From a virus, in IMG/VR virus record IMGVR_UViG_3300048121_001263, positions 1 through 33,457 of that record: DNA of 33,457 nt; one strand, written 5' to 3'. The notes under the pieces are model-generated. The model searched no databases. It was not told where the DNA came from and saw only the letters and a list, made by a program, of their open reading frames with translations. Below, in pieces: positions 7,208 to 12,450 of this stretch. The position numbers and the translations under genes were made by a program. How positions within the stretch are numbered: position 1 is the stretch's first letter; every line of letters starts with the position of its first letter.

Positions 7208-7398
7208 AGCATACTCCTCAGCGGATCATTCGCCGGTGGTTGATAGTTAGACAGGGTGTCATAGCGAGGGATTATGTCAAGTGCCAACACTTTGCAAGTA
7301 TCGTGCCACTCAAGGTAGGGCAGCGATTCCGCCCACCGGGACGCTGCCAACCGGCTCAACAGGCGAGGAGTACAGAGGTCGCCTTGGACACTTGCAGT
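7208..7398. other. Intergenic gap with inverted repeats
   Basis: No convincing gene is seen here on either strand. It holds an inverted repeat GGCAGCG (7319-7325) / CGCTGCC (7342-7348) with a 16-base loop and no T-run. It also holds a short palindrome AAGTG-N4-CACTT on the leftward strand, just ahead of a TTGACA. It probably carries the leftward promoter or control site for the 7207 gene and the phosphoesterase. Confidence 0.4.
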
Positions 7399-7551
7399 CT
7401 AACAGTAAGGCTCAAACTCCTGCCACTCTTGTTTTTCATCTGGGTTGCTATCGTTCTGCAGCTCATCGCAATCAATGCACACTTGGTCGTCATCTAAAAA
7501 CCCGGACTCCATCCACTGCTGGCAAACGATGCATTGCCACAACTCAGTCAT
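7399..7551 (-). CDS. Small zinc-ribbon protein
   Basis: The protein has 50 residues with two knuckles, CIVC and CIDC, 18 residues apart, followed by an acidic tail. This is a treble-clef or zinc-ribbon pattern likely to bind one zinc. The ATG at 7551 is chosen because GGAGG lies seven bases upstream; a longer reading from 7587 lacks support. It overlaps the upstream gene by 8 bases. The function is unknown. Confidence 0.6.
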   Translation of the reverse strand: MTELWQCIVCQQWMESGFLDDDQVCIDCDELQNDSNPDEKQEWQEFEPYC

Positions 7552-7798
7552 AGCTGAGCCTCCATTCCCTGCAGTCATCGTATCCATAGCTGTAATGAAT
7601 TGATGCGTTAAGGTTTGAATTGCCCATCATGGCATCCTCCCAGCCTCGCCGGTAATCAGCCTTAATCATGTCGACGTAGTCGTTCATGTGCCAGTCGCAC
7701 GCGCTGCTTGTTATGGTAGGGACTGCTTTCATTGCCCCAGTCATCTCGCGAAGCTGTCGCACTGAATCTTCTAACGAATCAATCGGTAACTCTTTCAT
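7544..7798 (-). CDS. Hypothetical protein
   Basis: This is an 84-residue protein of unknown family. The N-terminal part is helical and acidic, and the C-terminal part is rich in Tyr and Trp (ADYRRGWEDAMMGN, YSYGYDDCREW). The start overlaps the stop of the upstream gene as ATGA, which suggests translational coupling. No motif of known function is seen. Confidence 0.6.
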   Translation of the reverse strand: MKELPIDSLEDSVRQLREMTGAMKAVPTITSSACDWHMNDYVDMIKADYRRGWEDAMMGNSNLNASIHYSYGYDDCREWRLSYD

Positions 7799-8091
7799 CC
7801 TAACGTCTCCTCAAGTGCCCAGCAAACATCCTCTGCATTAATGATGCTTCTTCCATGCCACATACAGCTGGCATTCATTAGCACATCGGTCGGCTCATCA
7901 AATACCTGACCCCAGAACTCGTTGCTGTCGCTTGTGTTAAACACAATATATTGTGCGTCGATCTCTTCGGGGTCTACATATAGTTTTGCTACGCAGTTAA
8001 CGCGATCGAAGTCGTCAATGTCTGCGCCTTCAAATTTGTCAGCATCATCAGGGACTATCGCCTCGACCTTGATGTAAATTTTATTGTCCAT
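7795..8091 (-). CDS. Highly acidic hypothetical protein
   Basis: The protein has 98 residues, with about 23 Asp/Glu against about 6 Lys/Arg. It is predicted as alternating strands and helices with the acidic run PDDADKFEGADIDDFD near residues 14-29. The start ATG at 8091 has GAGG upstream, whereas the longer reading to 8163 would bury half of the upstream gene. Such strong, spread-out acidity is seen in DNA-mimic proteins. That is only a possibility here, because no family was recognised. Confidence 0.6.
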   Translation of the reverse strand: MDNKIYIKVEAIVPDDADKFEGADIDDFDRVNCVAKLYVDPEEIDAQYIVFNTSDSNEFWGQVFDEPTDVLMNASCMWHGRSIINAEDVCWALEETLG

Positions 8092-8272
8092 TGTTAAACA
8101 CCTCATCAATTGTTCTGTATGAAGGTATGCCATTGACCTGTTTATTGCCAAGGATCTCGCCAATAAAATCGTTCATGTCCTCGAACGTCGGGCGCACATC
8201 ATTAGCAGCGCAGTAATTAAAGTAAACCCGGAGTAAAGTCTCCGGGTAGTATCGGTCATTTGTTTTCTGCAC
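8081..8272 (-). CDS. Hypothetical protein
   Basis: This is a 63-residue protein of unknown family with a helical central part (RPTFEDMNDFIGEILG). I prefer the GTG at 8272, which has GGAGGAAG six bases upstream, to the ATG at 8299, which lacks a ribosome site. It overlaps the upstream gene by 17 bases and the downstream gene by 11. Confidence 0.55.
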   Translation of the reverse strand: MQKTNDRYYPETLLRVYFNYCAANDVRPTFEDMNDFIGEILGNKQVNGIPSYRTIDEVFNNGQ

Positions 8273-8621
8273 TGTCTTCCTCCAGCTCTCGAAGCTCATC
8301 AGTTAGGTAGTGAACACACGAATTGATCTCGATCATCAGGGTGCCGCAGTTATCCGACAGCCTAGGTATCTTGTCGAGCTGATTGTGTGCGGCCTTTAAG
8401 AACTCGATAGCGTTAACAATTCGATCACGCCCGTCTAGATAAGCGACAACGTGCTCCGTCGTAATAACGTACGGAAACAAACTCTTTGCAGTCGCCCTTA
8501 CTACTTGCGGGTAGATCTCGTCCGGCCTGTACAGGTCGAGCAGGTTATCGATAAGGATCTTTACCTCTGACTCTAACAATTCAGGGCATGCTTTGCTGAC
8601 GTACTCTGTAGTTAAGTCCAT
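8256..8621 (-). CDS. Hypothetical helical protein
   Basis: The protein has 121 residues, is acidic and is predicted almost fully helical. The C-terminal helix (LTDELRELEEDSAENK) could form a coiled coil. There is no membrane segment or metal motif. The start ATG at 8621 has AGGAG seven bases upstream. The family is not recognised. Confidence 0.6.
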   Translation of the reverse strand: MDLTTEYVSKACPELLESEVKILIDNLLDLYRPDEIYPQVVRATAKSLFPYVITTEHVVAYLDGRDRIVNAIEFLKAAHNQLDKIPRLSDNCGTLMIEINSCVHYLTDELRELEEDSAENK

Positions 8622-8630
8622 GACTTACTC

Positions 8631-8909
8631 CTATCTCATGTTGATATGATCGCGGTTAATCCGCGTTTGAATGTGGACGTAGCCTTCGGGCCAAAATGCG
8701 TAAGCTTCCTCAAGGGCCTTCGCCGCCTTGTGAACTAACTCATCAAAGGGCGGTCCCATCTCAAGCCCCTCCCTGTCAAACCAAAACGGAATTCGCAACA
8801 CTGGTTCTGCGTCTCCGAATTGCTCGTGAAACACGATGATCTCGGCATCGTTCGCAATCTCCCCGGCATTGCCGAAAAGCTTTGAGTGTCTATTATTAGG
8901 CTGTTCCAT
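8631..8909 (-). CDS. Hypothetical protein
   Basis: This is a 92-residue protein of mixed strand and helix content (EIIVFHEQFG, VLRIPFWFD, ELVHKAAKALEEAYAFWPEG). It is moderately acidic. The start ATG at 8909 has AGAGGA upstream. It lies nine bases before the next gene. No family was recognised. Confidence 0.6.
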   Translation of the reverse strand: MEQPNNRHSKLFGNAGEIANDAEIIVFHEQFGDAEPVLRIPFWFDREGLEMGPPFDELVHKAAKALEEAYAFWPEGYVHIQTRINRDHINMR

Positions 8910-8922
8910 ACAAAAATCCTCT

Positions 8923-9129
8923 TTAGTTGATTAAATGTGTCAATTCAGACGGGTCGCTGTTCTTATGTATAGCGATTATTTTTAGGATGCCGCTCGAGGG
9001 TATGCCAAAATCGACAGCCCATTGAGCGAAACCCATCTCATCATCGCGACCTAAAAGAAAGTGATCGATGTTATCCAGCACCTTCTCGCCGGCCTCGCCT
9101 CTGCACCACCATTCCAGCTCGCTATTCAT
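8923..9129 (-). CDS. Hypothetical protein
   Basis: This is a 68-residue protein of unknown family, with two Trp at its N-terminus (ELEWWCRGEAG) and a helical remainder. The start is uncertain: ATG 9129 lies two bases after the upstream stop and has GGATG upstream, while ATG 9144 is in frame and has GAGGAT at a longer distance. Confidence 0.5.
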   Translation of the reverse strand: MNSELEWWCRGEAGEKVLDNIDHFLLGRDDEMGFAQWAVDFGIPSSGILKIIAIHKNSDPSELTHLIN

Positions 9130-9131
9130 CG

Positions 9132-9329
9132 TTACGCATCCCATGTTTTGGTTACATCCTCAAGGCTGTCATCCCACAGCCAGATCTCTAGACTGCCGCC
9201 GTTCATGTCGCACAACGAATGTTCACCGGCTGTTTGGGCCTCTTTGCCTGTCTCATACTCAGGCTCGGAGCTAAACATCTCGCCACCGTCGCGGTCGATT
9301 ACAGTAAAGCCGAATAGCTCATCACTCAT
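9132..9329 (-). CDS. Acidic hypothetical protein
   Basis: The protein has 65 residues, with about 17 Asp/Glu against 3 Lys/Arg. Its start overlaps the upstream stop as TAATG and has GGGAG eight bases upstream, so 9329 is preferred to 9344. Strand-rich segments (FGFTVIDRDGG, SLEIWLWDD) suggest a compact beta fold. No family was recognised. Confidence 0.6.
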   Translation of the reverse strand: MSDELFGFTVIDRDGGEMFSSEPEYETGKEAQTAGEHSLCDMNGGSLEIWLWDDSLEDVTKTWDA

Positions 9330-9694
9330 TATCGGCACTCCCATAACCCGCGCAGAGCGCCTTCGACGTCCATTGCGTCGTCTGTGAAATAAGCCGTCGC
9401 ACGATCACCCCACCAATACAGCTCCACCGATTTTGTCTGAAAGTCGATCCAGATATTGGGGCCGCCAAACGCCACAAGAATGCGGGCGCTTTTGAATTCG
9501 CCATCACTGTTCACGATATACTCGATGTCGTAAACATCCGATAGGTAATCAAACCCGCTGATTAATTGCTCGGGGTAGTCGGGTTCGTAACCGTCGTTAT
9601 GCTCCTCCATTGCCAAGCCGTTCTCGATATTATCGGCGATCTGTCGCACATGATCGAGGTTGCGTTGTTCTTGTGTTTTTTCTATTGCAGTCAT
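9329..9694 (-). CDS. Acidic hypothetical protein
   Basis: The protein has 121 residues, with about 25 acidic against 9 basic residues. The N-terminal half is helical and the C-terminal half strand-rich with several Trp and Tyr (NIWIDFQTKSVELYWWGD). The start ATG at 9694 has GAGAGA upstream and is preferred to the reading from 9730. It is coupled to the next gene by TAATG. No family was recognised. Given the acidity and location, a host-interaction or anti-defence role is possible but untested. Confidence 0.6.
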   Translation of the reverse strand: MTAIEKTQEQRNLDHVRQIADNIENGLAMEEHNDGYEPDYPEQLISGFDYLSDVYDIEYIVNSDGEFKSARILVAFGGPNIWIDFQTKSVELYWWGDRATAYFTDDAMDVEGALRGLWECR

Positions 9695-9743
9695 GTTGAG
9701 TCTCTCTCTGTTTGTTCGTTGATAGTGCAAAGCGCACCCGAAA

Positions 9744-9761
9744 GGACACCCGCAGGTGCCC
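9744..9761 (-). other. Hairpin between accessory genes
   Basis: A 7-bp stem, GGACACC (9744-9750) with GGTGCCC (9755-9761), encloses a 4-base loop. It allows one G-T pair in the leftward RNA. It sits in the 80-base gap between two leftward genes. There is no long T-run, so it is a weak terminator, attenuator or processing site at best. Confidence 0.45.
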
Positions 9762-9774
9762 GATCGGCTAGGCT

Positions 9775-9987
9775 TTAAACCTCGATGCTGTAGTTTTCTC
9801 CGCAGAATGCACGCCCGAACGCTTGCGCGCGCTCCAGCTTGTTAAGCTTTTTTTCTAGCGCCTTTTCTTTCGCGTCGGTGTCCCAAAGCTCGACAGTGTA
9901 GGGGAAGGCTTGCCCGCCTCCGTGGAAGTAGATGCGAGCCTCTAGCCCGTCATCTGCGTTTGTGTATGTGCCTACTTGTATCCGCAT
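9775..9987 (-). CDS. Hypothetical protein
   Basis: This is a 70-residue protein. The first half is strand-rich (MRIQVGTYTN, LEARIYFHGGG, PYTVELWD) and the second half is a charged helix (KEKALEKKLNKLERAQAFGRAF). The start ATG at 9987 has GGAGGG upstream. The family is not recognised. Confidence 0.6.
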   Translation of the reverse strand: MRIQVGTYTNADDGLEARIYFHGGGQAFPYTVELWDTDAKEKALEKKLNKLERAQAFGRAFCGENYSIEV

Positions 9988-10000
9988 TTTTTAACCCTCC

Positions 10001-10321
10001 TTATAAGTCAGGGTGAAGGGCGCGGAGTTTCTTCGCCCGTTGATAGAATCGTTTCCCGCCAGCCATGACGTCGGGATCATCGTCCCAGTGACCCTCGAGG
10101 TAATCAATGCTTGCGCGGTTCTCTAGGTCGCCAATGAATAGCGCCAGAACGTCGGGGTCTACCATTGTGTTTTTGCTACCGGTGAAGGTATCCAGAAATG
10201 ATACGTACCGATCCTGCAATTCTTGGGGGTCGATGTTGACTGCGCACTCTTTGAAGTTATCAATCTCACTGTAACAGTAGTCAGTGATGCGAAACGTGAT
10301 GCCAAATTTTATCTGTTCCAT
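10001..10321 (-). CDS. Hypothetical protein
   Basis: This is a 106-residue, acidic protein of unknown family. It begins MEQIKFGITFRITDY and ends with a helical, basic tail (GKRFYQRAKKLRALHPDL). The ATG at 10321 with AAGGGG upstream is chosen over a longer reading to 10408 that would run through the neighbouring membrane gene. Confidence 0.6.
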   Translation of the reverse strand: MEQIKFGITFRITDYCYSEIDNFKECAVNIDPQELQDRYVSFLDTFTGSKNTMVDPDVLALFIGDLENRASIDYLEGHWDDDPDVMAGGKRFYQRAKKLRALHPDL

Positions 10322-10332
10322 TGTGTAACCCC

Positions 10333-10506
10333 TTATAGTTTGTTGACGTATTCGACGAAGAAGATGCCCACGATTCCGCAGGCGCTTGCGATAGTCGCCT
10401 CGAACCACAGGAAGTTTAAAGCCAGCATGAGCGCCGACAGGATTAGGAACGCGCTGAGGATAATCACTAGGTATTCAGCAAGTACGATTGGCGTTAGCTT
10501 TGTCAT
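10333..10506 (-). CDS. Small two-helix membrane protein A
   Basis: The protein has 57 residues, beginning MTKLTPIVLAEY. It has two hydrophobic helices, about 13-33 and 39-51, joined by NFLWFEA. It aligns without gaps to the 57-residue product of the next gene upstream, with about 17 identities including E11, W34, A37, G44 and N55, so the two are tandem paralogues. AAAGGGG lies upstream of the ATG at 10506. Small paired phage membrane proteins can be holin-like, superinfection-exclusion or host-takeover factors; nothing here decides which. Confidence 0.65.
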   Translation of the reverse strand: MTKLTPIVLAEYLVIILSAFLILSALMLALNFLWFEATIASACGIVGIFFVEYVNKL

Positions 10507-10517
10507 TGGGCGCCCCT

Positions 10518-10691
10518 TTAGAATCGGTTTAATAGGTAGACAAGGCCAAGCGATAACAAGCCAGCCAGTCCAGCGAATAGGGCGTCTATCCAGAACAGTG
10601 CAAGCACTAACATGAAGGACGTAAAGAGAAGCGATATCCCGAAGGTGATTAGCGCCAATTCTATCAGTGTGATTTGTGTGGGTTTGTTCAT
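10518..10691 (-). CDS. Small two-helix membrane protein B
   Basis: The protein has 57 residues, beginning MNKPTQITLIEL. It has two hydrophobic helices, about 12-33 and 36-53, and ends in NRF. It is a paralogue of the next gene (same length, ungapped, roughly 30 percent identity). The start ATG at 10691 has a consensus AAGGAG. It is the first gene of the leftward accessory block and lies next to the main control region, so it is probably expressed early and strongly. Confidence 0.65.
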   Translation of the reverse strand: MNKPTQITLIELALITFGISLLFTSFMLVLALFWIDALFAGLAGLLSLGLVYLLNRF

Positions 10692-10746
10692 TGGTTACTC
10701 TCCTTTAGTTGATGGGTTCAATCTAAACCACGAACGCAAACTATTT

Positions 10747-10804
10747 TCACAATGTGACAAAACTTTTTGAATTAATTTATGAATGTGACATTTTTTTGTG
10801 ATGT
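10747..10804. promoter_or_regulatory. Operator-like TGTGA sites
   Basis: TCACAATGTGA (10747-10757) is an inverted repeat around one base. ATGTGACA occurs at 10752-10759 and again at 10783-10790, 31 bases or three helical turns apart, and a related TTGTGATG follows at 10797-10804. They lie 56-113 bases upstream of the first leftward accessory gene in AT-rich DNA. Spacing on one helix face suggests cooperative binding of a regulator. Confidence 0.4.
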
Positions 10805-10861
10805 TTCGTTGCGGGGTTTATTTGCTTTGGGGGTCCTTCGCCGACTCTCACACTTAATCCA

Positions 10862-10952
10862 TGACGTCAGCCGCGAACTCAGCTGATCGCCTTGCGCAAT
10901 CCCGCGGGAAATTTAGGGGCCGGGGGGGCCAGCGCGTAACGGGCGGCCGGCC
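10862..10952. repeat. Cluster of perfect 8-bp palindromes
   Basis: Five perfect palindromes lie within 91 bases: TGACGTCA (10862-10869), TCAGCTGA (10879-10886), TTGCGCAA (10892-10899), CCCGCGGG (10901-10908, extending to 10 bp with T and A) and GGCCGGCC (10945-10952). AAATTT lies at 10909-10914. About one 8-bp palindrome per 256 positions is expected by chance. The role is unknown; binding sites for dimeric proteins or a packaging or recombination site are possible. Confidence 0.6.
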
Positions 10953-11060
10953 TGTTCCCACCCAGATACAATAAAAGGATATTTTGGATTTACCTTAAGT
11001 ATCTGTTTTTTTTGGATATATGCCAGGGGTTTTAATTCCATTAAGTTATAAGGTATGGTT

Positions 11061-11106
11061 AACCCGCCCCCTAATCTATGGGCATCAGGGGCATTCTGGG
11101 CATTCT
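11061..11106 (+). promoter_or_regulatory. Core + 9-bp repeat element, copy 2
   Basis: AACCCGCCCCCT (11061-11072) is followed by exactly 7 bases and then three contiguous 9-mers: GGGCATCAG, GGGCATTCT, GGGCATTCT. The core and gap equal those upstream of NinB (3029-3011, leftward), and the first 9-mer differs by one base. It lies 100 bases upstream of the first late gene. A shared regulator for the recombination and late units is the simplest reading. Confidence 0.7.
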
Positions 11107-11168
11107 GAAAAAAAAGAAGGTTCAGAGTATTGTTTAACCAAATAGATATATATAGGATAGGGAGGGTA

Positions 11169-11195
11169 GGAGGGCAAATAGCCCTTCTTCTTTTT
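11169..11195 (+). terminator. Hairpin with T-rich tail in the late leader
   Basis: GGAGGGC (11169-11175) pairs with GCCCTTC (11181-11187) around AAATA, and TTCTTTTT follows. It resembles an intrinsic terminator but lies 11 bases before the ATG of the first late gene, overlapping its ribosome-site region. It could be an attenuator of the late unit, or an end for transcripts entering from upstream. Confidence 0.45.
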
Positions 11196-11206
11196 GGAGG
11201 ATTGAT

Positions 11207-11401
11207 ATGAAAGGCGGCAGTTGCGATAAGAAAGATCACACGGTTTCCTATACACCTACGGAATACTATTCGATGTGTGAGAAATCCAAGAAGCGTGTCA
11301 AGGAGATGCAGGCTCAGGGATTCCCCACGCGATATGATGCTAAAGAGAATCCAGAAGAAGTAGGCCAGATGGATTCCTACAGTTTCACAATGATTAAGTA
11401 G
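11207..11401 (+). CDS. Hypothetical protein, first gene of the late unit
   Basis: This is a 64-residue, polar, basic protein of unknown family (KKDHTVSYTPTEYYSMCEKSKKR..). The start ATG has a strong TGGAGG site. It lies just before the TerS-like gene with a 5-base gap, so it is probably cotranscribed with the packaging genes. Confidence 0.55.
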   Translation: MKGGSCDKKDHTVSYTPTEYYSMCEKSKKRVKEMQAQGFPTRYDAKENPEEVGQMDSYSFTMIK

Positions 11402-11406
11402 TCGAT

Positions 11407-11841
11407 ATGGAAGAAACGCACGTTCAACGAAGAAAGCGAGAGATAAAGCAGCGCAAACAGGAGTCAGGAAGGCCGTCCAAAAAGGACATTACCCAGAACT
11501 CTCCGGGGGGAAGGGGGAAGGTAGGCCGCCCAAAGGGTGATGCGACGATTATTAACGAGTATAAAGCTCGTATGTTGGCATCCCCTAAGTCCAAACGGGT
11601 ACTTGATACCATTTTTGATGCTGCGCTAGACCACGATCATAAAAATCAGGCTGCGGCATGGAAGCTGGTAATGGATAGAATCCTGCCCGTGGCGGCCTTT
11701 GAGAAAGATGTCGTGCAAAACAGCGGAAAATCCGCTATTCAAATCAACATAACAGGAGTGGGCGCAACAGAAGTAAAGGATATTGATCCTTCTACTATCC
11801 AACCCACGGTCATTGACGGGGGTAACGGTGAAATACTTTAG
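11407..11841 (+). CDS. Terminase small subunit-like protein
   Basis: The protein has 144 residues. The N-terminus is a basic, disordered stretch rich in Arg, Lys and GRP motifs (about residues 1-50). A helical domain follows (EYKARMLASPKSKRVLDTIFDAALDHDHKNQAAAWKLVMDRILP in continuous form at about 56-99). The tail is a short strand-rich segment. Size, basic N-terminus and position two genes before TerL fit a small terminase that recognises the packaging site. It is weakly conserved in sequence, so the call rests on context and general shape. Confidence 0.6.
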   Translation: MEETHVQRRKREIKQRKQESGRPSKKDITQNSPGGRGKVGRPKGDATIINEYKARMLASPKSKRVLDTIFDAALDHDHKNQAAAWKLVMDRILPVAAFEKDVVQNSGKSAIQINITGVGATEVKDIDPSTIQPTVIDGGNGEIL

Positions 11842-12175
11842 GCTAGAAGAGTTTAACTGCACGCACACTAACTTAAACCGCATGGATGACGTGTTTCTGG
11901 ACAAATTGGATCAGTTACGCGAGGAATGCGGCTTTCCTTTTAGGGTTACTTCTGGTTACAGGGATTCAACGCACCCCAGCGAGTCTAAAAAAGAAAATCC
12001 AGGCACTCATAATCAGGGCATTGCAGCTGACATCGCCGTAACCAACGGTAAAGATCGAATGAATATCGTGCATTGGGCGCTGAAAATGAATTTTGGCGGT
12101 ATCGGGGTTGCAAAAACCTTTGTTCACGTTGATGATCGCAAGACAACCCCAGTCATGTGGACGTATTCTAACTAG
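11828..12175 (+). CDS. M15 peptidase (D-Ala-D-Ala carboxypeptidase-type) endolysin
   Basis: The protein has 115 residues. It matches the peptidase M15A fold of phage lysins: it opens YFRLEEFNC, then has FRVTSGYRDSTHPSE, the zinc motif HNQGIAAD with ligands H61 and D68, and FVHVD with H100. It should cleave cross-links in host peptidoglycan, acting with the holin-like proteins encoded at 23431-24149. The start is GTG at 11828, overlapping the TerS-like gene by 14 bases with GACGGGGG upstream; the longer reading from 11783 adds no domain. A lysin placed between the terminase genes is unusual. Confidence 0.85.
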   Translation: MKYFRLEEFNCTHTNLNRMDDVFLDKLDQLREECGFPFRVTSGYRDSTHPSESKKENPGTHNQGIAADIAVTNGKDRMNIVHWALKMNFGGIGVAKTFVHVDDRKTTPVMWTYSN

Positions 12176-12186
12176 CAGGTCTTAAT

Positions 12187-12450
12187 ATGGTTATTGTGTT
12201 GGGCGCAGATTGGTGTGCTGGATGTAAAGTCATACGAACCAAGTTAACTAAGTACGATATAGATCACAAATACGTTGCAATCCCTCCCGGGAAGCCGGGA
12301 TGGGACATGGTAGAGTTGTTAACCGGGCGCCGCGCAGTTCCTGCGGTCATGTATAAGTTCGGATCTCCTGTTGAACTAAACAGTTTGTTAAAGGATGCAG
12401 GGGCAACTGAGCGAGAATTAACAGAAGAAGAGCTAGACGAACTTGAGTGA
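12187..12450 (+). CDS. Glutaredoxin/thioredoxin-like protein
   Basis: The protein has 87 residues with the redox motif WCAGC (C10, C13) after a first strand and a cis-Pro loop RRAVPAV (P52), both in the expected places for a glutaredoxin-like fold. An acidic tail follows. It may reduce disulfides of phage or host enzymes such as ribonucleotide reductase. It sits between the lysin and TerL genes, and the TerL start codon overlaps its end. Confidence 0.8.
   Translation: MVIVLGADWCAGCKVIRTKLTKYDIDHKYVAIPPGKPGWDMVELLTGRRAVPAVMYKFGSPVELNSLLKDAGATERELTEEELDELE

Larger units (their letters stand above)
10692..11206. other. Main control region between early and late units
   Basis: This is a 515-base gap with no gene. 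From left to right it has an AT-rich stretch with TGTGA motifs (10747-10804), a cluster of perfect palindromes (10862-10952), and a GC-rich patch (10916-10955). Then come oligo-A/T tracts (10970-11020), the second core plus 9-bp repeat element (11061-11106), an AT-rich promoter-like stretch (11131-11157), and a G-rich run with a hairpin just before the first late gene. Divergent promoters for both units, and possibly a packaging site, should lie here. Confidence 0.6.

Noticed and set aside
7208-7398. Possible tRNA in the gap
   Set aside because: The stem-loop lacks a T-loop sequence, anticodon arm and acceptor pairing.
7240-7553. Plus-strand frames in and beside the 7208-7398 gap
   Set aside because: No ribosome site, unlikely composition, and overlap with the leftward zinc-ribbon gene.
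10223-10615. Plus-strand 130-residue frame
   Set aside because: It lies opposite three leftward genes that have good ribosome sites and consistent spacing.
10913-11239. Minus-strand 108-residue frame across the control region
   Set aside because: It runs through the 9-bp repeats and GC-rich patch and its product is low-complexity with no ribosome site.
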